Source of the DNA: Procambarus clarkii
Taxonomy: Eukaryota > Arthropoda > Malacostraca > Decapoda > Cambaridae
Assembly (NCBI RefSeq): GCF_040958095.1
Contig: NC_091199.1
Location: forward strand, 31,419,585-31,483,584
Length of the DNA stretch: 64,000 nt
Direction: 5' to 3'
Part shown: positions 52,868-63,672 of the stretch, piece after piece
Position numbering within the stretch: the first letter of the stretch is position 1
Layout: each line of letters begins with the position of its first letter
Notes under the pieces: generated by a model
The model's database searches: none
What the model was told of the DNA's origin: nothing
What the model saw: the letters and a program-made list of their open reading frames with translations, nothing else
Program-made: the position numbers and the translations under genes

Positions 52868-55800
52868 TTACTGTTTCCACCCTCCGTTTCCTCGTCTTCT
52901 TCTCTTCACGTCCAGAGTCAGACATCTACTGTCTGTACCTCCTCTGTCGTCTTCACACTTCCATCTACTGCCATTATACTTTCGTCTCTTGTCATCATAC
53001 TTCACTCCCTCGTCTTCACCGACGATTCTCCCTTTCGTCTCCTCATTTATCCGAGACATCATCCTGTTTGACTTCCATCGAGTCCTCGGCTTTCTACTAT
53101 TCATCCATGCTTGCATCATCATCCTCTTCCCACATCTCTCACCTTTATACAATTCCCTTTCTTCTCCTTCAACTCTTCTTCGTTCCCTAAAAGTTTCTTC
53201 GGGCACTGTATTACACTCAACAGCACTCGACCGTACATGTCGCTCTACCTCTCCTAGAGTGCTCGTAAGCATCTCTCCACACATACTGTCTCTTCTCCTT
53301 TCATTTTCTCGGCTATTACTCTTCTTCACTATCTTTTCTTCACGTTTCCTGTGGAACATGTCAACTCTTGACATCTCCCACAACTTAACTCTACTATCCA
53401 TATGCCTCTGTGCTCGTGGACAACGTGACGCTCTACTCCCGTCCTCAGTATGTCCACATCTTTCCTCATTACTACTCAGCACAGTCGCATTCGCCTTCCG
53501 ACTCTTAATTTCAGCGGGCTGGGCTCTACTCAGGTCCGCTCTCTTCACGTGATTTTTCTTCGGCTGGGCCATCTTCACTTTTGACCTCACCGAGACTTCA
53601 TTTTCCTGGGCTGGACCTTCATCAAATAGCCATGCTATATCTACATCGATACCTTCCACCGGCTGAATCGACACGGTCTCACCTTCTCCAGTGTCTTCCT
53701 CGTCGGCCACCTCTGCCTTCGTCACTACCGAGACAGGGTTTTCAATGGCTTGGCGGTCTCCTGACTCATCTAGTCGGATGTCAGTCAGGTTCACACTCTC
53801 AGGTGTTCCACCCGTGCCGTGGCCTTCTGGGCACTCCTCTGGCACAGTCTCCGCTATGACTCTTGGCAACACCTTTGTCCCGCACAAGTCATTCCCCAGG
53901 ATCACTTGGACTCCTGGAACAGGTATGTCGGGGCATACTCCCAACATCACCTCTGCCGACACATATTCCGACCTTAGCTGGACAGTACATACGGGCATGT
54001 CACTCTCAGACAATAACCCATATACTCTCATCTTACTCCTGCCAGCTAACCGTCGATCATTCCCAATCAGGCTTCTCGTAATCAAGCTCTGATTAGCTCC
54101 GGTATCTCTTAAGATACCCACTTCTACCTCAGGTTGGCCTCCTATACTGATCCAACCTTTACTCATGAACGGCCTATACCTCTCGTTCACTAAGTTCGCT
54201 CTCTGTGGTTTGTCTCGGAACACATTAGTATATTTACCTCGGGGGTCACACATGGCCAGGGTCACAACTCTCTTGCCCTGCCGACAATCTCGCATCACGT
54301 GACCCAATCCGTTACAATTGTAACACCTCACCTGGGAGAAATCTCTCCTATACGAACCAGAGTGGCTCTGACTTTGTCCACTCGCATTGGAGTTCCTCGG
54401 GCCAGACGTACTACTCGTACTCTGTGGAGCTTTACTGGACTCTTGATTCCCTGGATAACGATTAGTTTCTCGTTTAACTCCTCCATCCTCACTTTCAGAC
54501 GAAGTGCGCGACCTACTCTTCTGAGTTTTAGGGTACTTACTTTTATCTGCCCATTTATCAAAATTTTTCTCAACCCAGACTCCTCTGGGTCTTTCATAAT
54601 TTCTTCCTCCCCAGACTCCATTGGGTCTGCCATTGCTGTGTCTCGCCTCGCTTCTCACTCTGTTCTCCCTCAAGCTCTTGTATGCTTCAGTAATCATATC
54701 CGCCCTATCTGCGGCATCTTTCACCTCCTTTATCCCTGCTTCTTGGATCTTGAACTTTGTTTCGGGATGCATCATCTCCAAGAACTTCTCCATGACCATC
54801 AGTTGCTTCAGGTCAGCGTAAGATCCAACTCCAGCAGCCTCAATCCACTTCTGGAATCGTCTTTCCAGATCTCTGGCTGTCTCAGCAAACGTACACGCTC
54901 CAACTTTGATCATTTCTCTGAAGCGCTTCCTATAAGCTTCTGGGGTTAACTGAAACGAGCGCAATATGCTGCTCTTTACCGTGGCATAATCCTGGCACTC
55001 TTCCAGTGACAATTGGGTGTATGCCTCCCTGGCTGCACCGGTCAATCTTAACTGGACCAGCTGGGCCCATTCCTCCTGTGGCCACTCCTTGATACTGGCT
55101 ACTTTTTCAAAATGCTCGAAGAAGCTCTCCGCCTCTTCGGGAACAAACAAGGGAATGTCCTTCTCCCTAACCCTAACATCTGGTGGGTGTGATACCTGGG
55201 TGGTGCTCTCTGGCAACCCATGTTCCATCCTTTGCTCAGCCAAGGTTCTATTCGCTTCTATCTGCATTTGTTTTGTTCTCTCTTTTTCTTTTTCGACCTG
55301 GGCTTTTTCTTTTTCGACCTGGGCTTTTTCTTTTTCTATTTCCAGTCTGGTTTTCTCTTTTTCTTTCTCCTGTTCCAACTCCAGTTCCCTTATTCTGGTT
55401 TTCTCTTTTTCTTTCTCGGCTTCATTTTTCATCTGGAGTTCTAATTTCATCTTTTCCAGCTGGAACTGTCTCTCCTTGTCCTCTCGTTGTTGCTGCATCT
55501 GGAGCTCTAACTGGAATCTCTCCAAGCTCCTATTTCGGCTACTCCTGCTACTGCGGCTACTCTTGCTGCTCCTACTCGATCCCTGGGATCTCACGTCATC
55601 CTGCCCATCATCCTCCTTTCCACTTTCAGCACCTTTCTGGGCTCCTTGTTCTGCCGCTTCACTTTTGGCTCTTAACTGTCTCAGGATCTCATCCTTCATC
55701 CCAGCTACTTTAGATGCTTTCAACCTAATGCCACATTTTTCTGCTATTTGCTTCAATTGATCCCTCGTGCAACCTTCCAAGTCCTCAGGCTTGCCTGACT

Positions 55801-55906
55801 CCACAAACGCTTGCACCTTATCCATCTTGTCCTGTGAGTCTTCCCAAGAGAGAGAATATACACCTGCGGTCACACAGTTTATCTCAGCAAGGGTGTACAA
55901 ATCCAC
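52868..55906 (-). CDS. Gag-protease protein with novel basic C-terminal extension (element C)
   Basis: A 1012-residue frame. The natural start may be Met28 (ATG at 55825, MDKVQAFVESGK), because that is where the older relative at 28522 begins. Order: SAP-like region (about 44-85, LEGCTRDQLKQIAEKCGI), long E/K helix (about 130-265), SCAN-like capsid region (about 275-440, FFEHFEKVA...YRKRFREM), CCHC CYNCNGLGHVMRDC (about 525) and protease LRDTGANQSLI (about 597) with LGND (about 669). From about residue 700 the chain becomes acidic, then strongly basic (EERELYKGERCGKRMMM, KRRRRGNGGWKQ at the end). I recognise no family for this last 250-300 residues, and they do not resemble integrase, RT or RNase H. 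The frame is intact in a young element, which argues for use. Gag and protease would build particles; polymerase must come from elsewhere. Confidence 0.93.
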   Translation of the reverse strand: MDLYTLAEINCVTAGVYSLSWEDSQDKMDKVQAFVESGKPEDLEGCTRDQLKQIAEKCGIRLKASKVAGMKDEILRQLRAKSEAAEQGAQKGAESGKEDDGQDDVRSQGSSRSSKSSRSSRSSRNRSLERFQLELQMQQQREDKERQFQLEKMKLELQMKNEAEKEKEKTRIRELELEQEKEKEKTRLEIEKEKAQVEKEKAQVEKEKERTKQMQIEANRTLAEQRMEHGLPESTTQVSHPPDVRVREKDIPLFVPEEAESFFEHFEKVASIKEWPQEEWAQLVQLRLTGAAREAYTQLSLEECQDYATVKSSILRSFQLTPEAYRKRFREMIKVGACTFAETARDLERRFQKWIEAAGVGSYADLKQLMVMEKFLEMMHPETKFKIQEAGIKEVKDAADRADMITEAYKSLRENRVRSEARHSNGRPNGVWGGRNYERPRGVWVEKNFDKWADKSKYPKTQKSRSRTSSESEDGGVKRETNRYPGNQESSKAPQSTSSTSGPRNSNASGQSQSHSGSYRRDFSQVRCYNCNGLGHVMRDCRQGKRVVTLAMCDPRGKYTNVFRDKPQRANLVNERYRPFMSKGWISIGGQPEVEVGILRDTGANQSLITRSLIGNDRRLAGRSKMRVYGLLSESDMPVCTVQLRSEYVSAEVMLGVCPDIPVPGVQVILGNDLCGTKVLPRVIAETVPEECPEGHGTGGTPESVNLTDIRLDESGDRQAIENPVSVVTKAEVADEEDTGEGETVSIQPVEGIDVDIAWLFDEGPAQENEVSVRSKVKMAQPKKNHVKRADLSRAQPAEIKSRKANATVLSSNEERCGHTEDGSRASRCPRAQRHMDSRVKLWEMSRVDMFHRKREEKIVKKSNSRENERRRDSMCGEMLTSTLGEVERHVRSSAVECNTVPEETFRERRRVEGEERELYKGERCGKRMMMQAWMNSRKPRTRWKSNRMMSRINEETKGRIVGEDEGVKYDDKRRKYNGSRWKCEDDRGGTDSRCLTLDVKRRRRGNGGWKQ

Positions 55907-55940
55907 TCTTGGACAGGGTGTGGGTGTGTCAGTTCACTCT

Positions 55941-55958
55941 CCCGGACACAGGCCCCCA
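55941..55958 (-). other. Primer-binding site of element C
   Basis: Minus strand TGGGGGCCTGTGTCCGGG, four bases inside the LTR edge. It resembles the tRNA-Pro site of vertebrate retroviruses (TGGGGGCTCGTCCGGG) with a small insertion. The tRNA assignment is tentative. Confidence 0.65.
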
Positions 55959-55962
55959 ATTT

Positions 55963-58042
55963 TATTATAGACTGTGGGTTGGTTGGTGTTGTCGTCGATG
56001 ATCCTTCTCTATGGACAACCCAACCCACAACTCGGTAGAGTGCTTATACTAGGAGATCACCCTTGGCGCTTCTGGCTCTTGGAGAGGGGCTCAACGTCAC
56101 ACGTTTAGGGGATGCGGCTCCAACACTTAGCCTCGTTGTCACGTGCACACACCCACTCGAGCCGCTGTGACTCCCCACTCTCTCCTTATGAGATATGATC
56201 TCCTCAATCCCCTATGACTTACTAGTATTACCTCCTACCCTGTCCACAGCAGTGGTTCTTGGTTCCTTCTCTCTTTCTCTCTCCTTCTTTACTACCTCCT
56301 GGGAAGCCTCACTAGGACAAGGGCAAACACCAGCAAATTGTGATACATTTACTGGACAAAGCACATACACAATACATACACACATATAATAATAATGAAT
56401 CCTATACTCTATAATATTACAATCAGGTTGCACTCCAACACCATCAGAACTCTATCATCAGCTTATCAAGTGGTATCCTATCTCCTGGTTCACCACCTGA
56501 TACTATCAACCTCCTCAAGTTGATCAAGTCTACATACACTGTTGCACCATCAGCAAGAGAATATATATGTATCTATAAATGTGTACCAAGAAAATCAGCA
56601 TTTGAATGCAATAACATATCAGTATAAATGTTCATTGATACACAACAATGATCAGTCGATCACTCTGTCAGTCCTGGAACGCATACATCTGTAGGTAATC
56701 CAGCCTACGACTGTAACTCTAAACTTCAGTGTAAAACACTCCTTGACATAAGAATGCAAACAGTCACTCACCTCTCACTGCGTCTTGCACGCTAATGACA
56801 ACCAAACACTATCAACTCCCTATAAGTAATCCACCAGAACTTCCCCTTCCACCTCTGGAAGTTCACTACCCTAATATCCTTAGGTTCTTCCGGGCTTCAC
56901 TACCAGGATCCTCTGCAGCTCCTCCAGGCTGCTATCATGAAGTTTCCTTGAGCAACTACGGTGCTTCACCCTTCTGCTAGGTTCCTCCACAGCTCTCTTG
57001 GCTGCTACACCACCTCTACAGAAGCACGTGACACTACTCTTCACTGCTTCTCCTCACAGCTCGAGGTCCTCTGCTTCACTACCTTGGAGTCTCATCAATT
57101 ACTTCATCTAGGCTGGCTTCGAAGTTCTCAGCAACTTCTTCCTCAAAGAACAAACCTGCAACCCATCGACACTCCAATAAAATGTTTCCCCTTTAACACA
57201 TAAACAAAAATAATCACACAATATGTTTGTCTCCAACCTCTATCTGTCCTCTACATACAGTGAGAGTGGACTCCCCCGTTTTGGGTGGGTCCATACTCCA
57301 CCTCGCCTGGCGGCGGTCCTCACTCGCTGGGAGGGTCTTCCTCCGTCAGGAGCCAGGCTCCCTCAGTCGTCGGTCAGAGCTCAGAGGGGACGGACGCCGC
57401 TCCGTGCTCCTCCCTCTTCACTCTCCTATTTCAGGCCTTCTGCCTTATTAAAACATGTCTAACTTATAAATAAACATTGCTACTGTCGCTGGGCACACGA
57501 CCAACTACAAGCAACCACTATGAACTGGCGTATATCGTGCTTACCACAGATTATAAGGTCGAGGGCGCTTCTTCCTCTGACGAGGCTTGGTCAGGGCGCT
57601 CCACGGCCCACAATAATGCCTCCGGGCGGCTTAATATTCACTAATTATCGCCCACGACTTGAGACCACACGTCCCCAGCTCGATTCCACAGCTGGTACGT
57701 CTGCACACTTCTCTTCTCTTCGAGATATATCACTAGGGGTTCCCTTCTGACGGGAGCTCAACGGAGCGCGGCTTTTCCCCTGCGATGTCTGGCACTCAAG
57801 TGAGGTCAAGGTCCTCCTGAAGCGAGCCTCACGCCTCCAGCAAAACGTCCACATCTCCTCGCCAGTCATTTATCTGTTTTCTTCTTCATTGCCCATAATC
57901 ACAAACTGTTATACATATCCAAGCAACCATTTTACATATGGGTTATTACCTCAATATTTACTAGACCTTCTAATCAGGTCAGGCTTGCTGAATAACTCTC
58001 AAGGAGGGAGACTCGTTTCTCCTGCAGGCTGAGATCATAACA
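55963..58042 (-). repeat. 5' LTR of element C
   Basis: 2,080 bp, nearly identical to 50518-52596. Differences include a TTC insertion near 57050 and AGAGAATATATATG against AGAGAATATATATATG. Confidence 0.95.
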
Positions 58043-58047
58043 CAAGG
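58043..58047. other. Target-site duplication of element C (right)
   Basis: CAAGG, matching 50513-50517. Confidence 0.9.
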
Positions 58048-58220
58048 TATATGCCTGCAAGTTCGGTTTGAGTTGTACTTGCCCCATCATTGACGCGCTT
58101 CATTGCTGTATTTACGAGAGAAGATTGTTCAAATATATTACATGCGCATTCAGTACATTGTCCACCTTTTTCTATAGAACCGTCGGTATAGCACTGATTC
58201 ACATCGTTACCCATAAACAG
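58048..58220 (-). pseudogene. RNase H domain of LINE 1, N-terminal half
   Basis: Minus-strand codons from about 58206 read NQCYTDGSIEKGGQC (first catalytic Asp), then AMKRVNDGASTTQTELAGIY (catalytic Glu), and run directly to the CAAGG target duplication. The frame continues past element C at 50512 with ATEFLKVKGSGHIYCEC. This shows the split is caused by the insertion. The frame here differs from the RT frame, so decay preceded or accompanied it. Confidence 0.87.
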
Positions 58221-58573
58221 TTAACACAGCTTTAATAAATTATTAAAACAGTGTTAACTGTGTAGCGAGTACACTATCTTTCTTGGGTGCATTTACAAAA
58301 TCAACTGATAGAGATCCCAGTTTTCACATGGAGTAATTAGTTCATTAATCATTAATTGAGTCGGGAACATATTTAATATTTTGAAGGAGTTGGCTACTTT
58401 GTGGAGCCAAAATGCATAATCAGATCTTGCTCTTATTCTATAGACCTCAGTGAGTGTAGTATATTAGAAAGTTTGGCTTGAAACTTCATTTGTTGCCGAG
58501 ATCTACTCAATGCCTTCACGCCGAAAACTGTACTAATAGACAAAATTCTCTCAATTATGTTAGGTAATTTTAA

Positions 58574-59182
58574 CTATGCTCTCATATTAATTATTGTCGT
58601 GGACATTAGAGCCCCAAGGATGAGATGCATAGTTTCATTTTGCAAGGTTTTAAGAGATTTCAGCTCTTTGTCTGTATACAGGGTGAGATGTAGAGCGTTT
58701 TCAATCACAGAGTGTATAAATGATACATAAAACATTCTAGCAAATCTTACGTTAATTCTATGATTGATACCATAAAGGTCCCGCAAGGACTTTAATCTCT
58801 CCCAGAGTCTAATCTTGAGAGAGGAAAGGTACCTAGGGTCGTTAGTAGGGACACTAAGATATCTGTAAGACTCGCAGTTCTCAAGTGTTCGCCCATCTAT
58901 ATGATAATTGGGTGGTGGAATACCACACTGAATGAGGTCACGCGATATCTGAACAGAGAAAAGGAGTCCCCATTCCTCAGCTCTATTAGCAAAATCATCG
59001 AGCAAAACTTGCATTCTAGGCTCGGAGGCAGCCTGTAAACATATATCATCAGCATAACAAATGACCGTGTCTTCATTATTAGGGGACCCCTCCTTGTGGA
59101 GTTCCCAGTTCAAAGTGTTTGCTTTCTGTGCTTTTAACACCATTAAACAAAACATATGCTGCTCGATTAGAAATATAGCCAT
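58574..59182 (-). pseudogene. LINE 1 reverse transcriptase, palm end and thumb
   Basis: A 202-residue frame with the active-site box VICYADDICLQ (intact Asp-Asp), NRAEEWGLLFS, NYHIDGRTLENCESYRYL and a thumb of the I/Jockey type (RLWERLKSLRDLYG). Overlaps the previous frame at 59079-59182, where a frameshift lies. Confidence 0.88.
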
Positions 59183-59441
59183 TTATCCATTTCAGTAATT
59201 TTCCTTGTATTCCTAGCTCAGCAAGCTGTTCTAGTGTGTTTTCCCTATTTGCTGTATCAAAAGCTGCTGCTAGGTCGACGAAAACTGCTTGAGGGGAAGC
59301 TTCAATGTGAGCGAAGTATTCAGCAAAACAGTGTTGTGTACTGAGCCTAGGCATAAATCCAAACAGTTTGGGTGACAGATGCCCCCTGTATACGATACAT
59401 GAGTCGGTTAAGGACAATGCGTTCCAGCACTTTACAAACAC
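59079..59441 (-). pseudogene. LINE 1 reverse transcriptase, motifs A and B
   Basis: A 120-residue frame: LFGFMPRLSTQHCFAEYF, AVFVDLAAAFDTANREN (motif A with catalytic Asp), WINGYISNRAAYVLFNG and FELGTPQGGVP (motif B). Flanked by frameshifts on both sides. Confidence 0.88.
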
Positions 59442-59895
59442 ACGATGTTAGATATATGGGCCTATAATTATCTGAGTGTTGTTTAGGGATAGGAACAATG
59501 ACACTCTTTGTCCAAGCATCAGGCAATACTCCTTCACTTAACCTCATTCTGTATAACACTAAAAGAGGATTACCTGGTACATGTGAGACTAATCTCAGTA
59601 AACTGTAAGTAATACCGTCCTCTCCAGGGAGAGTTGATTTACCCATCTTAAGTGCATGATTGAATTCCCACTCAGTTTCATCATTAAGGTCCCACACGTC
59701 GATAACTGTGCAGGCAAGATTGATGGTTCGTTGTCTGTTGCGGTGTGTATCATTAAGTTTGCCCTGTATATTAATTGGGAGTGAGTTGTAGCTTGATGTT
59801 AGTGCCCATTGATCAAAGAGAATGTTTGCTTGTTCTAGTAGGTTGTGGTGAAGTTTGGTTGGGTTGCTTCTAGAGATTTTTCGTTTATTTCCCAA
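59347..59895 (-). pseudogene. LINE 1 reverse transcriptase, fingers
   Basis: A 182-residue frame: FNHALKMGKSTLPGEDGITY, GVLPDAWTKSVIVPIPKQ, NYRPIYLTSCVCKVLERIVL. These are the RT finger motifs of I/Jockey-group LINEs. Upstream codons (59900-60100, for example HWEVFLQSINKQTTLAEVWE) belong to the region between endonuclease and RT. Confidence 0.87.
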
Positions 59896-60145
59896 ACTTC
59901 CGCAAGTGTTGTTTGCTTATTTATACTTTGTAGGAACACTTCCCAATGTTTATTACGTATAACGTTGCTCATGTATCTCACCTCTCTGCGACAAGAAATG
60001 CACGCAAGTCACCTAGTGCTTTGGTTCGTTTATATGTAACTCCAAGCTGCTTTACTCGTTCATGATCTTTAACAAATACGGGGTCAAGGACCCACTTGGT
60101 TTTTTACCTGGTTGATACCTGGTTGATGGGGTTCTGGGAGTTCTT

Positions 60146-60505
60146 CTACTCCCCAAGCCCGGCCCGAGGCCAGGCTTGACTTGTGAGAGTTTGGTCCACT
60201 AGGCTGTTGCTTGGAGCGGCCCGACGGGCCACATACCCACCACAGCCCGGTTGATCCGGCACTCCTTGGAGGAAAAAATCTAGTTTCCTCTTGAAAATGT
60301 ACACGGTTGTTCCAGCAATATTTCTTATGCTTTCTGGGAGGGTGTTGACCAACCGGGGACCTCTGATGTTTATAGAGTGTTCTCAGATTGTGCCTATGGC
60401 ACCTCTGCTCTTCACTGGTTCTATTCTGCATTTTCTTCCATATCGTTCACTCCAGTACGTTGTTATTTTACTGTGTAGATTTGGTACTTAGCCCTCCAGT
60501 ATCTT
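60146..60505 (-). pseudogene. C-terminal tail of LINE 2
   Basis: Codons for GPRLVNTLPESIRNIA-type sequence in pieces: VNTLPESIRNIAGTTVYIFK, KLDFFLQGVPDQPGCGGYVA and SNSLVDQTLTSQA. This tail is shared by many crustacean APE-type LINE proteins. Stops near 60490 and 60410 separate it from the RT. Confidence 0.82.
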
Positions 60506-61135
60506 CTAGGTGTATATTATTTGATATCTCTCTCGTCTTCTTTTTAGTGAGTACATTTGGAGGGCTTTGAGACGATCCCAATAATTTAGGTGCTTTATCG
60601 CGTCTATGCGTGCCGTATATGTTCTCTCTATTACCTCTATTTCAGCAATCTCTCCTGCTCTGAAGGGGGAAGTGAGTACTGAGCAGTACTCAAGACGGGA
60701 CAACACAAGTGACTTGAAGAGTACAACCATTGTGATGGGATCCCTGGATTTGAAAGTTCTCGTAATCCATCCTATCATTTTTCTGGTTGTCGCAATATTT
60801 GCTTGGTTATGCTCCTTAAACGTTAGGTCGTCAGACATTATTATTCCCAGATCCTTTACATGCTGTTTTCCTACTATGGGTACATTTGATTGTGTTTTGT
60901 ACTCTGTATTATGTTTAAGGTCCTCATTTTTACCGTACCTGAGTACCTGGAATTTATCACTGTTAAACATCATGTTATTTTCTGATGCCCAGTCGAAAAC
61001 TTTATTAATATCAGCTTGAAGTTTTTCAATGTCTTCAGCCGAGATAATTTTCATACTGATTTTCGTGTCATCTGCAAAGGATGATACGAAGCTGTGACTT
61101 GTATTTTTGTCTATATCTGATATGAGAATAAGAAA
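60506..61135 (-). pseudogene. LINE 2 reverse transcriptase, active-site box and thumb
   Basis: Continues the RT after a frameshift near 61125. It holds FVSSFADDTKIS (catalytic Asp pair, about 61070-61085), then EDIEKLQADINKVFDWASEN, FQVLRYGKNEDLKHNTEY, KDLGIIMSDDLTFKEHNQ and RLEYCSVLTSPF. The open frame from its own Met covers 60506-61054. Confidence 0.87.
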
Positions 61136-61989
61136 AGCAGCGGTGCAAGGACTGTACCCTGAGGTACAGAGCTTATAACTGCACTTGGACTAGATTTTAT
61201 ATGGTTGACCGTTACTCGCTGAGTCCTGTTTGACAGAAAACCGAGTATCCAGCGTCCTACTCTACCGGTTATTCCCATTGACTTCATTTTGTGTGCTATC
61301 ACGCCATGGTCACATTTATCGAAAGCCTTTGCGAAGTCCGTGTATATCACATCAGCATTCTGTTTTTCTTCTAATGCTTCAGTGACTTGGTCGTAGTGCT
61401 CAAGTAACTGTGAGAGGCACGATCTTCCCGCTCGAAATCCATGTTGGCCTGGGCTGTGAAGGTCATTGGTCTCCATGAAATTGGTGACCTGACTCCTAGT
61501 CACTCTCTCAAATACTTTTATGATGTGCGATGTTAGTGCAACTGGTCTATAGTTCTTTGCCAATGCTTTGCCCCCTCCCTTGTGTAGAGGGGCTATGTCT
61601 GCTACTTTAAGTGCATCTGGTATCTCCCCCGTGTCCAAGCTCTTCCTCCACACTATATTGAATGCCTGTGCTACCGGCACTTTGCATTTCTTTATAAATA
61701 TTGAATTCCATGAGTCTGGACCTGGGGCCGAGTGCATAGGCATGTTTTCAATTTCTCTTTCAAAATTTAGTGCGCTCGTGTTGATATCAGTTATATTTAC
61801 AGGGGTTTGAATATCCCGCATAAAGAAATTGTCTGGATCTTCCACTCTCATGCTGTTTATTGGAGTGCTAAACATGTCCTCATACTGCTTTTTTAGGATT
61901 TCACTAATTTCTTTGTCTTCCTCCGTGTATGAACCTTCACTTGTACGAATAGGTCCAATACTGGCAGTGGTTTTTGCCTTTGATTTCGC
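61111..61989 (-). pseudogene. LINE 2 reverse transcriptase, fingers and palm
   Basis: The open frame 61111-61875 continues the endonuclease frame after the single stop at 61990. Motifs: SAPGPDSWNSIFIKKC, GGKALAKNYRPVALTSHI, GQHGFRAGRSCLSQLLEHYD, VIYTDFAKAFDKCDHGV (motif A), VPQGTVLAPLLF (motif B). It is nearly intact and so fairly young. Confidence 0.9.
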
Positions 61990-63150
61990 TTATGTGAAGA
62001 AATATTTTGGATTTTTCTTTATTTCCTGAATTGCTTTCTGTTCTAACTGCCTTTCTTCAGTTTCATATGAGTGTTTCAATTTCCGCTCGATTTCTTTAAT
62101 CTCCTTATTTAAATTATTCCTTCTTTGACGGGAAATTCGTGTCTGCATAAGCAGTTCCGTTATTTTTCTCCTGCGTTTATAGTGTCGTCTGCGTTCTCTT
62201 TCTATGTTGGATCTCTTTCTGGCGTTCCTCAAAGGAACATGTTTCAGACAGACTTGATACGCTTCCGAAGTCAGTTTTTCTATTCCTTCTGTAGGACTTG
62301 CATTACTTAGAACAGTTTCCCATGGAATGTTTGTAAGTTCCCTGTTTATTATCTCCCAGTCTATCCTTTTACTATTAAAATTGAATTTACTGAATAGCCC
62401 CTCTCGCTTTATCAACGTTTTAGGTCTATTCTGAGTATTGATGGTCGTTTGCACTTCAATGAGCTTGTGATCTGAGTATGTGGTATCTGATATCGTAATG
62501 TCTCTGATAATGTCTTCATTGTTCGTAAAGACCAGATCTAGAATATTTTCATTTCTCGTTGGCTCCGATATCTGCTGATTGAGTGAAAATTTGTCACAGA
62601 ATCTAAGTAGTTCTCTAATCTGTGGTTGGTTAGGTCCTGATAGATTTCCTGGTATAATATTATTGTTTGCTATTCTCCACCTGAGACTAGGCAAGTTGAA
62701 GTCACCTAGGAAGATAATATCAGGTATCGGGTTCTCCAAATTATCAAGGCTATTCTCTATTTTGTTTATCTGCTCTGTGAATTCCTCAGCCGTTGCATCT
62801 GGCGGTTTGTATATTAGAATAATCACTAAATTTATTTTCTCTATTTTTAATCCCAGTACCTCTACCACCTCGTTTGAAACGTTAAGGAGCTCTGAGCATA
62901 CAAGGTCTTCCCTAATATACAGACCCACTCCTCCATGTGACCTAATTTTCCTATTACACCTGTATAGGTTATATCCTGGAATCCAGATCTCACTGTCTAA
63001 GAATTCCTCTGCATGGGTTTCTGTGAAAGCTCCAAATACTGCATTTGACTCCGTGAGGAGGCCATTTATGAACTGTACTTTGTTGTTTGTTCTTGTTTTC
63101 AGTCCTTGTATGTTGGCAAAGATGAATGAGGTTACTCTATTAGTGACAGG
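61990..63150 (-). pseudogene. LINE 2 APE-type endonuclease
   Basis: Runs from about 63150 without its own start. The open stretch reads FIFANIQGLKTRTNNKVQF and AFTETHAEEFLDSEIW (catalytic Asn and Glu), then GGVGLYIREDLVCS, IIFLGDFNLPSLRW (GDFN box) and SDTTYSDHKLIEVQ (SDH box). It ends in RRRHYKRRRKITE and stops at 61990 (KNPKYFFT). The enzyme nicks target DNA for target-primed reverse transcription. All catalytic motifs are present. Confidence 0.9.
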
Positions 63151-63242
63151 TTTGACTGGAAGACTTTTTCGGCAAGCCCATTATGCGTGGACATAGTGAG
63201 TTTGTTCTGACCAGTGCTGATTTTTGTAGGGCAGTTGCCTGT

Positions 63243-63672
63243 ATTATAGACTGTGGGTTGGTTGGTGTTGTCGTCGTCGATCCTTCTCTACGGACAACCC
63301 AACCCACAACTCGGCAGAGTGCTTATACTAGGAGATCACCCTTGGCGCTTCTGGCTCTTGGAGAGGGGCTCTACGTCACACGTTTAGGGGATGCGGCTCC
63401 AACATTTCGCCTCGTTGTCACGTGCACACACCCACTCGAGCCGCTGTGACTCCCCACTCTCTCCTTAGGTGATATGATCTCCTCAATCCCCTTTTTGACT
63501 TATTAGTATTACCTTTTACCCTGTCCACGGCAGTGGTTCTTGGTTCTTTCTCTCTCTCTCTCCTTCTTTACTACCTCCTGGGAAGCCTCACTAGGACAAG
63601 GGCAAACACCAGCAAATTGGGATACATTTACTGGACAAAGCACATACACGATACATACACACATATAATAAT
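63243..63672 (-). repeat. LTR fragment of family C
   Basis: Matches the TATTATAGACTG end of the element C LTRs and about 430 bp beyond, with scattered differences such as a shortened CT tract near 63550. The match stops at ATATAATAATA, where the palindromic element at 63673 begins. The rest of the LTR may lie outside the window. Confidence 0.92.

Larger units (their letters stand above)
50518..58042 (-). mobile_element. Element C: non-autonomous Gag-protease LTR retrotransposon, complete
   Basis: A complete 7,525-bp minus-strand element with LTRs of 2,080 and 2,079 bp, 5-bp target duplication CAAGG, primer-binding site, polypurine tract and one 1012-codon frame. LTRs start TGTTATGATC and end CTATAATA, so the ends are TG...TA. 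By eye the LTRs differ at about ten sites, so it is young. No integrase, reverse transcriptase or RNase H is present. It is inserted in LINE 1 in the same orientation. Confidence 0.95.
58048..60105 (-). mobile_element. LINE 1 (RNase H-bearing), upstream part
   Basis: Contains RT (58574-59895) and the N-terminal half of RNase H (58048-58220). The endonuclease region is missing: at about 60105 the sequence switches to the 3' end of LINE 2. LINE 2 either inserted here or LINE 1 was already truncated. Confidence 0.88.
60106..63242 (-). mobile_element. LINE 2 (APE-type)
   Basis: Minus strand: APE endonuclease (61990-about 63150), RT (61876 down to about 60506), C-terminal tail and 3' UTR ending in two copies of TCAACCAGGTA at 60106-60130. 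The 5' end is cut by an LTR fragment at 63243. Only a few lesions are visible: a stop at 61990, a frameshift near 61125 and stops after 60506. Confidence 0.88.

Noticed and set aside
52836-53552. 238-codon plus-strand frame rich in Leu, Ser and Phe (also 55017-55760)
   Set aside because: Antisense of the element C protein. Composition follows from the Arg/Glu/Lys-rich coding strand.
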